Positions 38,601 to 50,500 of a stretch of 64,000 nucleotides of DNA are shown here, in pieces. Source of the stretch: Petrolisthes cinctipes (lineage: Eukaryota; Arthropoda; Malacostraca; Decapoda; Porcellanidae); NCBI GenBank assembly GCA_033782935.1, contig JAWQEG010000477.1, positions 248,001 through 312,000 on the forward strand, given 5' to 3'. Position 1 is the first letter of the stretch; each line of letters starts with the position of its first letter. The notes under the pieces are model-generated. The model saw only the letters and a list, made by a program, of their open reading frames with translations, was not told where the DNA came from and did not search any database. The position numbers and the translations under genes were made by a program.

Positions 38601-41600
38601 TTAGATGCCCAAAGTCAATATGTGCATGTATCTTCTGTTCCCGTTTATATCTCAAATTCAGGCTCAAAACACCCGAAAATTCAATATTTTGGGGTCCCAG
38701 AAGCAATCTGTACATGCCTACACAGTGCTAGAATATTTTTAAAATATAGGCTAAAAACATGGTAAAAATCGACATTTTAGGTGCCAAAAAATCGATATCT
38801 CAAATTCAGTCCCAAAACACCCGAAAATTCGATATTTAGAGGTCCCAGAAGCAATCTGTACATGCCTACTTCGTGTTAGAGTATTTTCAAAATACAGGCC
38901 AAAAACATACTTAAAATCGATCTTTTAGGTGCACAAAAGTCGATATGTGCATGCATCTTCTGTACCCGTTTATATCTCAAATTCTGGCCCTAAACACCCG
39001 AAAATTCGATATTTTGGGGTCCCAGAAGCGATCTGTACATGCCTACTCCGTGTTAGAGTATTTTCTAAATTCAGACCCAAAACATGCTGAAAATCGATAT
39101 TTTTGGTGCCCAAAGTCAATAATTGCATATATCTTCTGTACCCGATTATATCTGAAATTCAGGCGCAAAACACCCGAAAATTCAATATTTTGGGGTCCCA
39201 GAAGCAATCTGTACAGTGCTAGAATATTTTCAAAATATAGGCTAAAAACATGCTAAAAATCGATCTTTTAGGTGCCAAAAAGTCGATATCTCAAATTCAG
39301 TCCCAAAACACCCGAAAATTCGATATTTAGGGGTCCCAGAAGCGATCTGTACATGCCTACTCCGTGTTAGAGTATTTTCAAAATACATGCTCAAAACATA
39401 CTGAAAATCGATCTTTTAGGTGCACAAAAGTCGATATGTGCATGCATCTTCAGTACCCGTTTATATCTCAAATTCAGGCTCAAAACACCCGAAAATTCAA
39501 TATTTTGGGGTCCCAGAAGCAATCTGTACATGCCTACTCAGTGTTAGAGTATTTTCAAAATACAGGCCCAAAACATGCTGAAAATCGATATTTTAGATGC
39601 CCAAATCCAATATGTGCATGTATCTTCTGTACCCGTTTATATCTCAAATTCAGGCTCAAAACACCCGAAAATTCAATATTTTGGGGTCCCAGCAGCAATC
39701 TGTACATGCCTACACAGTGCTATAATATTTTCAAAATATAGGCTAAAAACATGCTAAAAATCGATATTATAGGTGCCAAAAAATCGACATCTCAAATTCA
39801 GTTCCATAACACCCGAAAATTCGATATTTAGAGGTCCCAGAAGGTATCTGTACATGCCTACTCCGTGTTAGAGTATTTCCAAAATACAGGCCAAAAACAT
39901 ACTGAAAATCGATCTTTTAGGTGCCCAAAAGTCGATATGTGCATGCATCTTCTGTACCCGTTTATATCTCAAATTCTGGCCTTAAACACCCGAAAATTCG
40001 ATATTTTGGAGTCCCAGAAGCGATCTGTACATGCCTACTCCGTGTTAGAGTATTTTCAAAATTCAGGCCCAAAACATGCTGAAAATCGATATTTTTGGTG
40101 CCCAAAGTCAATATGTGCATGTATCTTCTGTACCCGTTTATATCTCAAATTCAGGCTCAAAACACCCGAAAATTCAATATTTTGGGGTCCCAGAAGCAAT
40201 CTGTACTGTGCTAGAATATTTTCAAAATATAGGCTAAAAACATGCTAAAAATCGATCTTTTAGGTGCCAAAAAGTCGATATCTCAAATTAAGTCCCAAAA
40301 CACCCGAAAATTCAATATTTAGGGGTCCCAGAAGCGATCTGTACATGCCTACTCCGTGTTAGAGTATTTTCAAAATACATGCTCAAAACATACTGAAAAT
40401 CGATCTTTTAGGTGCACAAAAGTCGATATGTGCATGCATCTTCAGTACCCGTTTATATCTCAAATTCAGGCTCAAAACACCCGAAAATTCAATATTTTTG
40501 GGTCCCAGAAGCAATCTGTACATGCCTACTCAGTGTTAGAGTATTTTCAAAATACAGGCCCAAAACATGCTGAAAATCGATATTTTAGATGCCCAAAGTC
40601 AATATGTGCATGTATCTTCTGTACCCGTTTATATCTCAAATTCATGCTCAAAACCCCCGAAAATTCAATATTTTGGGGTCCCAGCAGCAATCTGTACATG
40701 CCTACACAGTGCTATAATATTTTCAAAATAAAGGCTAAAAACATGCTAAAAATCGATATTACAGGTGCCAAAAAATCGATATCTCAAATTCAGTTCCATA
40801 ACACCCGAAAATTCGATATTAAAAGGTCCCAGAAGGTATCTGTACATGCCTACTCCGTGTTAGAGTATTTCCAAAATACAGGCCAAAAACATACTGAAAA
40901 TCGATCTTTTAGGTGCCCAAAAGTCGATATGTGCATGCATCTTCTGTACCCGTTTATATCTCAAATTCTGGCCTTAAACACCCGAAAATTCGATATTTTG
41001 GGGTCCCAGAAGCGATCTGTACATGCATACTCCGTGTTAGAGTATTTTCAAAATTCAGGCCCAAAACATGCTGAAAATCGATATTTTTGGTGCCAAAAAA
41101 TCGATATCTCAAATTCAGTCCCAAAACACCCGAAAATTCGATATTTAGAGGTCCCAGAAGGTATCTGTACATGCCTACTCCGTGTTAGAGTATTTTCAAA
41201 ATACAGGCCCAAAACATACTGAAAATCGATCTTTTAGGTGCCCAAAAGTCGATATGTGCATGTATCTTCCGTACCCGTTTATATCTCAAATTCAGGCTCA
41301 AAACACCCGAAAATTCAATATTTTGGTGTCCCAGAAGCAACCTGTACATGCTTACTCAGTGCTAGAATATTTTCAAAATATAGGCTAAAAACATGCTAAA
41401 AATCGATCGTTTAGGTGCCAAAAAGTCGATATCTCAAATTCAGTCCCAAAACACCCGAAAATTCGATATTTAGGGGTCCCAGAAGCGATCTGTACATGCC
41501 TACTCCGTGTTAGAGTATTTTCAAAATACATGCTCAAAACATACTGAAAATCGATCTTTTAGGTGCACAAAAGTCGATATGCGCATGCATCTTCAGTACC

Positions 41601-43813
41601 CGTTTATATCTCAAATTCAGGCTCAAAACACCAGAAAATTCAATATTTTGGGGTCCCAGAAGCAATCTGTACATGCCTACTCAGTGTTAGAGTATTTTCA
41701 AAATACAGGCCCAAAACATGCTGAAAATCGATATTTTAGATGCCCAAAGTCAATATGTGCATGTATCTTCTGTACCCGTTTATATCTCAAATTCAGGCTC
41801 AAAACACCCGAAAATTCAATATTTTGGGGTCCCAGAAGCAATCTGTACATGCCTACACAGTGCTAGAATATTTTCAAAATATAGGCTAAAAACATGCTAA
41901 AAATCGACATTTTAGGTGCCAAAAAGTCGATATCTAAAATTCAGTCCCAAAACACCCGAAAATTCGATATTTAGGGGTCCCAGAAGCGATCTGTACATGC
42001 ATACTCCGTGTTAGAGTATTTTCAAAATACATGCTCAAAACATACTGAAAATCGATCTTTTAGGTGCACAAAAGTCGATATGTGCATGCATCTTCAGTAC
42101 CCGTTTATATCTCAAATTCAGGCTCAAAACACCCGAAAAGTCAATATTTTGGGGTCCCAGAAGCATTCTGTACATGCCTACTCAGTGTTAGAGTATTTTC
42201 AAAATACAGGCCCAAAACATGCTGAAAATCGATATTTTAGATGCCCAAAGTCACTATGTGCATGTATCTTCTGTTCCCGTTTATATCTCAAATTCAGGCT
42301 CAAAACACCCGAAAATTCAATATTTTGGGGTCCCAGAAGCAATCTGTACATGCTTACTCAGTGCTAGAATATTTTCAAAATATAGGCTAAAAACATGCTA
42401 AAAATCGACATTTTAGGTGCCAAAAATTGATATCTCAAATTCAGTCCCAAAACACCCGAAAATTCGATATTTAGAGGTCCCAGAAGGTATCTGTACATGC
42501 CTACTCCGTGTTAGAGTATTTTCAAAATACAGGCCAAAAACATACTGAAAATCGATCTTTTAGGTGCCCAAAAGTCGATATGTGCATGCATCTTCTGTAC
42601 CCGTTTATATCTCAAATTCTGGCCCTAAACACCCGAAAATTCGATATTTTGGGGTCCCAGAAGCGATCTGTACATGCCTACTTCGTGTTAGAGTATTTTC
42701 AAAATTCAGGCCCAAAACATGCTGAAAATCGATATTTTTGGTGCATAAAGTCAATATGTGCATGTATCTTCTGTACCCGTTTATATCTCAAATTCAGGCT
42801 CAAAACACCCGAAAATTCAATATTTTGGGGTCCCAGAAGCAATCTGTACAGTGCTAGAATATTTTCAAAATATAGGCTAAAAACATGCTAAAAATCGATC
42901 TTTTAGGTGCCAAAAAGTCGATATCTCAAATTCAGTCCCAAAACACCCGAAAATTCAATATTTAGGGGTCCCAGAAGCGATCTGTACATGCCTAGTCCGT
43001 GTTAAAGTATTTTCAAAATACATGCTCAAAACATACTGAAAATCGATCTTTTAGGTGCACAAAAGTCGATATGTGCATGCATCTTCAGTACCCGTTTATA
43101 TCTCAAATTCAGGCTCAAAACACCCGAAAATTTAATATTTTGGGGTCCCAGAAGCAATCTGTACATGCCTACTCAGTGTTGGAGTATTTTCAAAATACAG
43201 GCCCAAAACATGCTGAAAATCGATAATTTAGATGCCCAAAGTCAATATGTGCATGTATCTTCTGTACCCGTTTATATCTCAAATTCAGGCTCAAAACACC
43301 CGAAAATTCAATATTTTGGGGTCCCAGAAGCAATCTGTACATGCCTACACAGTGCTAGAATATTTTTAAAATATAGGCTAAAAACATGGTAAAAATCGAC
43401 ATTTTAGGTGCCAAAAAATCGATATCTCAAATTCAGTCCCAAAACACCCGAAAATTCGATATTTAGAGGTCCCAGAAGCAATCTGTACATGCCTACTCCG
43501 TGTTAGAGTATTTTCAAAATACAGGCCAAAAACATACTTAAAATCGATCTTTTAGGTGCACAAAAGTCGATATGTGCATGCATCTTCTGTACCCGTTTAT
43601 ATCTCAAATTCTGGCCCTAAACACCCGAAAATTCGATATTTTGGGGTCCCAGAAGCGATCTGTACATGCCTAATCCGTGTTAGAGTATTTTCTAAATTCA
43701 GACCCAAAACATGCTGAAAATCGATATTTTTGGTGCCCAAAGTCAATATGTGCATGTATCTTCTGTACCCGTTTATATCTCAAATTCAGGCTCAAAACAC
43801 CCGAAAATTCAAT
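29680..43813 (+). repeat. 14.1-kb duplicated block, second copy
   Basis: Monomer starts equal those of 8712-22661 plus 21,047 (for example S1 29935, T9 tract 31042, octamers 33235 and 34590, hexamers 37763-40739, LB1 43708). Reading by eye I noticed five substitutions against the first copy: near 32014 (tgtatatgcc), 34327 (gtacacg), 36645 (cttctgt for cttcagt), 39886 (gagtattt for gagttttt) and 42140 (aaaagtc). The list may be incomplete, but identity is above 99.9% on what I saw and no indel shifts the offset. Confidence 0.87.
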
Positions 43814-44630
43814 ATTTTGGGGTCCCAGAAGCAATCTGTACAGTGCTAGAATATTTTCAAAATATAGGCTAAAAACATGCTAAAAATCGATCTTTTAGGT
43901 GCCAAAAAGTCGATATCTCAAATTCAGTCCCAAAACACCCGAAAATTCGATATTTAGGGGTCCCAGAAGCGATCTGTACATGCATACTCCGTGTTAGAGT
44001 GTTTTCAAAATACATGCTCAAAACATACTGAAAATCGATCTTTTAGGTGCACAAAAGTCGATATGTGCATGCATCTTCAGTACCCGTTTATATCTCAAAT
44101 TCAGGCTCAAAACACCCGAAAATTCAATATTTTGGGGTCCCAGAAGCAATCTGTACATGCCTACTCAGTGTTAGAGTATTTTCAAAATACAGGCCCAAAA
44201 CATGCTGAAAATCGATATTTTAGATGCCCAAAGTCAATATGTGCATGTATCTTCTGTTCCCGTTTATATCTCAAATTCAGGCTCAAAACACCCGAAAATT
44301 CAATATTTTGGGGTCCCAGAAGCAATCTGTACATGCCTACACAGTGCTAGAATATTTTTAAAATATAGGCTAAAAACATGGTAAAAATCGACATTTTAGG
44401 TGCCAAAAAATCGATATCTCAAATTCAGTCCCAAAACACCCGAAAATTCGATATTTAGAGGTCCCAGAAGCAATCTGTACATGCCTACTTCGTGTTAGAG
44501 TATTTTCAAAATACAGGCCAAAAACATACTTAAAATCGATCTTTTAGGTGCACAAAAGTCGATATGTGCATGCATCTTCTGTACCCGTTTATATCTCAAA
44601 TTCTGGCCCTAAACACCCGAAAATTCGATA
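43814..44630 (+). repeat. 0.8-kb segment copied from about 38195-39011
   Basis: From the tail of LB1 43708 through S2 43874, LA2 44022, LB2 44199, S1 44375 and LA1 44523 the sequence follows 38255-38904 at offset 5,619. Shared marks include gttagagtgttttc, cttctgttcccg, aacatggtaaaa and ctacttcgtg. Within LA1 44523 it switches to a type that reads ttttggagtccc, matching 40009. Confidence 0.75.
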
Positions 44631-47600
44631 TTTTGGAGTCCCAGAAGCGATCTGTACATGCCTACTCCGTGTTAGAGTATTTTCAAAATTCAGGCCCAAA
44701 ACATGCTGAAAATCGATATTTTTGGTGCCCAAAGTCAATATGTGCATGTATCTTCTGTACCCGTTTATATCTCAAATTCAGGCTCAAAACACCCGAAAAT
44801 TCAATATTTTGGGGTCCCAGAAGCAATCTGTACTGTGCTAGAATATTTTCAAAATATAGGCTAAAAACATGCTAAAAATCGATCTTTTAGGTGCCAAAAA
44901 GTCGATATCTCAAATTAAGTCCCAAAACACCCGAAAATTCAATATTTAGGGGTCCCAGAAGCGATCTGTACATGCCTACTCCGTGTTAGAGTATTTTCAA
45001 AATACATGCTCAAAACATACTGAAAATCGATCTTTTAGGTGCACAAAAGTCGATATGTGCATGCATCTTCAGTACCCGTTTATATCTCAAATTCAGGCTC
45101 AAAACACCCGAAAATTCAATATTTTTGGGTCCCAGAAGCAATCTGTACATGCCTACTCAGTGTTAGAGTATTTTCAAAATACAGGCCCAAAACATGCTGA
45201 AAATCGATATTTTAGATGCCCAAAGTCAATATGTGCATGTATCTTCTGTACCCGTTTATATCTCAAATTCATGCTCAAAACCCCCGAAAATTCAATATTT
45301 TGGGGTCCCAGCAGCAATCTGTACATGCCTACACAGTGCTATAATATTTTCAAAATAAAGGCTAAAAACATGCTAAAAATCGATATTACAGGTGCCAAAA
45401 AATCGATATCTCAAATTCAGTTCCATAACACCCGAAAATTCGATATTAAAAGGTCCCAGAAGGTATCTGTACATGCCTACTCCGTGTTAGAGTATTTCCA
45501 AAATACAGGCCAAAAACATACTGAAAATCGATCTTTTAGGTGCCCAAAAGTCGATATGTGCATGCATCTTCTGTACCCGTTTATATCTCAAATTCTGGCC
45601 TTAAACACCCGAAAATTCGATATTTTGGGGTCCCAGAAGCGATCTGTACATGCATACTCCGTGTTAGAGTATTTTCAAAATTCAGGCCCAAAACATGCTG
45701 AAAATCGATATTTTTGGTGCCAAAAAATCGATATCTCAAATTCAGTCCCAAAACACCCGAAAATTCGATATTTAGAGGTCCCAGAAGGTATCTGTACATG
45801 CCTACTCCGTGTTAGAGTATTTTCAAAATACAGGCCCAAAACATACTGAAAATCGATCTTTTAGGTGCCCAAAAGTCGATATGTGCATGTATCTTCCGTA
45901 CCCGTTTATATCTCAAATTCAGGCTCAAAACACCCGAAAATTCAATATTTTGGTGTCCCAGAAGCAACCTGTACATGCTTACTCAGTGCTAGAATATTTT
46001 CAAAATATAGGCTAAAAACATGCTAAAAATCGATCGTTTAGGTGCCAAAAAGTCGATATCTCAAATTCAGTCCCAAAACACCCGAAAATTCGATATTTAG
46101 GGGTCCCAGAAGCGATCTGTACATGCCTACTCCGTGTTAGAGTATTTTCAAAATACATGCTCAAAACATACTGAAAATCGATCTTTTAGGTGCACAAAAG
46201 TCGATATGCGCATGCATCTTCAGTACCCGTTTATATCTCAAATTCAGGCTCAAAACACCAGAAAATTCAATATTTTGGGGTCCCAGAAGCAATCTGTACA
46301 TGCCTACTCAGTGTTAGAGTATTTTCAAAATACAGGCCCAAAACATGCTGAAAATCGATATTTTAGATGCCCAAAGTCAATATGTGCATGTATCTTCTGT
46401 ACCCGTTTATATCTCAAATTCAGGCTCAAAACACCCGAAAATTCAATATTTTGGGGTCCCAGAAGCAATCTGTACATGCCTACACAGTGCTAGAATATTT
46501 TCAAAATATAGGCTAAAAACATGCTAAAAATCGACATTTTAGGTGCCAAAAAGTCGATATCTAAAATTCAGTCCCAAAACACCCGAAAATTCGATATTTA
46601 GGGGTCCCAGAAGCGATCTGTACATGCATACTCCGTGTTAGAGTATTTTCAAAATACATGCTCAAAACATACTGAAAATCGATCTTTTAGGTGCACAAAA
46701 GTCGATATGTGCATGCATCTTCAGTACCCGTTTATATCTCAAATTCAGGCTCAAAACACCCGAAAATTCAATATTTTGGGGTCCCAGAAGCATTCTGTAC
46801 ATGCCTACTCAGTGTTAGAGTATTTTCAAAATACAGGCCCAAAACATGCTGAAAATCGATATTTTAGATGCCCAAAGTCACTATGTGCATGTATCTTCTG
46901 TTCCCGTTTATATCTCAAATTCAGGCTCAAAACACCCGAAAATTCAATATTTTGGGGTCCCAGAAGCAATCTGTACATGCTTACTCAGTGCTAGAATATT
47001 TTCAAAATATAGGCTAAAAACATGCTAAAAATCGACATTTTAGGTGCCAAAAATTGATATCTCAAATTCAGTCCCAAAACACCCGAAAATTCGATATTTA
47101 GAGGTCCCAGAAGGTATCTGTACATGCCTACTCCGTGTTAGAGTATTTTCAAAATACAGGCCAAAAACATACTGAAAATCGATCTTTTAGGTGCCCAAAA
47201 GTCGATATGTGCATGCATCTTCTGTACCCGTTTATATCTCAAATTCTGGCCCTAAACACCCGAAAATTCGATATTTTGGGGTCCCAGAAGCGATCTGTAC
47301 ATGCCTACTTCGTGTTAGAGTATTTTCAAAATTCAGGCCCAAAACATGCTGAAAATCGATATTTTTGGTGCATAAAGTCAATATGTGCATGTATCTTCTG
47401 TACCCGTTTATATCTCAAATTCAGGCTCAAAACACCCGAAAATTCAATATTTTGGGGTCCCAGAAGCAATCTGTACAGTGCTAGAATATTTTCAAAATAT
47501 AGGCTAAAAACATGCTAAAAATCGATCTTTTAGGTGCCAAAAAGTCGATATCTCAAATTCAGTCCCAAAACACCCGAAAATTCAATATTTAGGGGTCCCA

Positions 47601-48440
47601 GAAGCGATCTGTACATGCCTAGTCCGTGTTAAAGTATTTTCAAAATACATGCTCAAAACATACTGAAAATCGATCTTTTAGGTGCACAAAAGTCGATATG
47701 TGCATGCATCTTCAGTACCCGTTTATATCTCAAATTCAGGCTCAAAACACCCGAAAATTTAATATTTTGGGGTCCCAGAAGCAATCTGTACATGCCTACT
47801 CAGTGTTGGAGTATTTTCAAAATACAGGCCCAAAACATGCTGAAAATCGATAATTTAGATGCCCAAAGTCAATATGTGCATGTATCTTCTGTACCCGTTT
47901 ATATCTCAAATTCAGGCTCAAAACACCCGAAAATTCAATATTTTGGGGTCCCAGAAGCAATCTGTACATGCCTACACAGTGCTAGAATATTTTTAAAATA
48001 TAGGCTAAAAACATGGTAAAAATCGACATTTTAAGTGCCAAAAAATCGATATCTCAAATTCAGTCCCAAAACACCCGAAAATTCGATATTTAGAGGTCCC
48101 AGAAGCAATCTGTACATGCCTACTCCGTGTTAGAGTATTTTCAAAATACAGGCCAAAAACATACTTAAAATCGATCTTTTAGGTGCACAAAAGTCGATAT
48201 GTGCATGCATCTTCTGTACCCGTTTATATCTCAAATTCTGGCCCTAAACACCCGAAAATTCGATATTTTGGGGTCCCAGAAGCGATCTGTACATGCCTAA
48301 TCCGTGTTAGAGTATTTTCTAAATTCAGACCCAAAACATGCTGAAAATCGATATTTTTGGTGCCCAAAGTCAATATGTGCATGTATCTTCTGTACCCGTT
48401 TATATCTCAAATTCAGGCTCAAAACACCCGAAAATTCAAT
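44631..48440 (+). repeat. 3.8-kb duplicate of about 40004-43813
   Basis: Constant offset of 4,627 bp. Starts: LB1 44700, S2 44866, LA2 45014, LB2 45191, S1 45367, LA1 45515, S' 45692, LA 45840, S2 46017, LA2 46165, LB2 46342, S 46518, LA2 46666, LB2 46843, S1 47019, LA1 47166, LB1 47343, S2 47509, LA2 47657, LB2 47834, S1 48010, LA1 48158, LB1 48335. Near 42140 the 40-44 kb copy reads aaaagtc, while this one keeps aaaattc as at 21093. Private change here: ttttaagtgcc near 48033. Confidence 0.85.
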
Positions 48441-50500
48441 ATTTTGGGTCCCAGAAGCAATCTGTACATGCCTACTCAGTGTTAGAGTATTTTCAAAATA
48501 CAGGCCCAAAACATGCTGAAAATCGATATTTTAGATGCCCAAAGTCAATATGTGCATGTATCTTCTGTACCCGTTTATATCTCAAATTCAGGCTCAAAAC
48601 ACCCGAAAATTCAATATTTTGGGGTCCCAGCAGCAATCTGTACATGCCTACACAGTGCTATAATATTTTCAAAATAAAGGCTAAAAACATGCTAAAAATC
48701 GATATTATAGGTGCCAAAAAATCGATATCTCAAATTCAGTTCCATAACACCCGAAAATTCGATATTTAGAGGTCCCAGAAGGTATCTGTACATGCCTACT
48801 CCGTGTTAGAGTATTTCCAAAATACAGGCCAAAAACATACTGAAAATCGATCTTTTAGGTGCCCAAAAGTCGATATGTGCATGCATCTTCTGTACCCGTT
48901 TATATCTCAAATTCTGGCCTTAAACACCCGAAAATTCGATATTTTGGGGTCCCAGAAGCGATCTGTACATGCATACTCCGTGTTAGAGTATTTTTAAAAT
49001 TCAGGCCCAAAACATGCTGAAAATCGATATTTTTGGTGCCAAAAAATCGATATCTCAAATTCAGTCCCAAAACACCCGAAAATTCGATATTTAGAGGTCC
49101 CAGAAGGTATCTGTACATGCCTACTCCGTGTTAGAGTATTTTCAAAATACAGGCCAAAAACATACTGAAAATCGATCTTTTAGGTGCCCAAAAGTCGATA
49201 TGTGCATGCATCTTCTGTACCCGTTTATATCTCAAATTCTGGCCCTAAACACCCGAAAATTCGATATATAGAGGTCCCAGAAGGTATCTGTACATGCCTA
49301 CTCCGTGTTAGAGTATTTTCATAATACAGGCCAAAAACATACTGAAAATTGATCTTTTAGGTGCACAACAGTCGATATGTGCATGCATCTTCTGTATCCG
49401 TTTATATCTCAAATTCTGGCCCTAAACACCCGAAAATTCGATATTTTGGGGTCCCAGAAGCGATCTGTACATGCCTACTCCGTGTTAGAGTATTTTCAAA
49501 ATTCAGGCCCAAAACATGCTGAAAATCGATATTTTTGGTGCCCAAAGTCAATATGTGCATGTATTTTCTGTACCCGTTTATATCTCAAATTCAGGCTCAA
49601 AACACCCGAAAATTCAATATTTTGGGGTCCCAGAAGCAATCTGTACATGCCTACTCCGTGTTAGAGTATTTTCAAAATACATGCTCAAAACATACTGAAA
49701 ATCGATCTTTTAGGTGCACAAAAGTCGATATGTGCATGCATCTTCAGTACCCGTTTATATCTCAAATTCAGGCTCAAAACACCCGAAAATTCATTATTTT
49801 TGTGTCCCAGAAGCAATCTGTACATGCCTACTCAGTGTTAGAGTATTTTCAAAATACAGGCCCAAAACATGCTGAAAATCGATATTTTAGATGCCCAAAG
49901 TCAATATGTGCATGTATTTTCTGTACCCGTTTATATCTCAAATTCAGGCTCAAAACACCCGAAAATTCAATATTTTGGGGTCCCAGCAGCAATCTGTACA
50001 TGCCTACACAGTGCTATAATATTTTCAAAATATAGGCTAAAAACATGCTAAAAATCGATATTATAGGTGCCAAAAAATCGATATCTCAAATTCAGTCCCA
50101 TAACACCCGAAAATTCGATATTTAGAGGTCCAAGAAGGTATCTGTACATGCCTACTCCGTGTTAGAGTATTTTCAAAATACAGGCCAAAAACATACTGAA
50201 AATCGATCTTTTAGGTGCCCAAAAGTCGATATGTGCATGCATCTTCTGTACCCGTTTATATCTCAAATTCTGGCCTTATACACCCGAAAATTCGATATTT
50301 TGGGGTCCCAGAAGCGATCTGTACATGCCTACTCCGTGTTAGAGTATTTTCAAAATTCAGGCCCAAAACATGCTGAAAATCGATATTTTTGGTGCCAAAA
50401 AATCGATATCTCAAATTCAGTCCCAAAACACCCGAAAATTCGATATTTAGAGGTCCCAGAAGGTATCTGTACATGCCTACTCCGTGTTAGAGTATTTTCA
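48441..50500 (+). repeat. 2-kb segment copied from about 34197-36256
   Basis: The segment enters inside a monomer at about 48443 (tattttgggtccc, the 1-bp deletion seen at 13153 and 34200) and follows 34197 onward at offset 14,244. Starts: LB2 48510, S1 48686, LA1 48834, S' 49011, LA1 49159, LA1 49336, LB1 49513, LA2 49689, LB2 49866, S1 50042, LA1 50190, S' 50367. It keeps gtacccg near 48577 where the 34-kb copy has gtacacg, so that change is private to the 34-kb copy. Only the second of the two octamers is represented in full. Confidence 0.82.
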
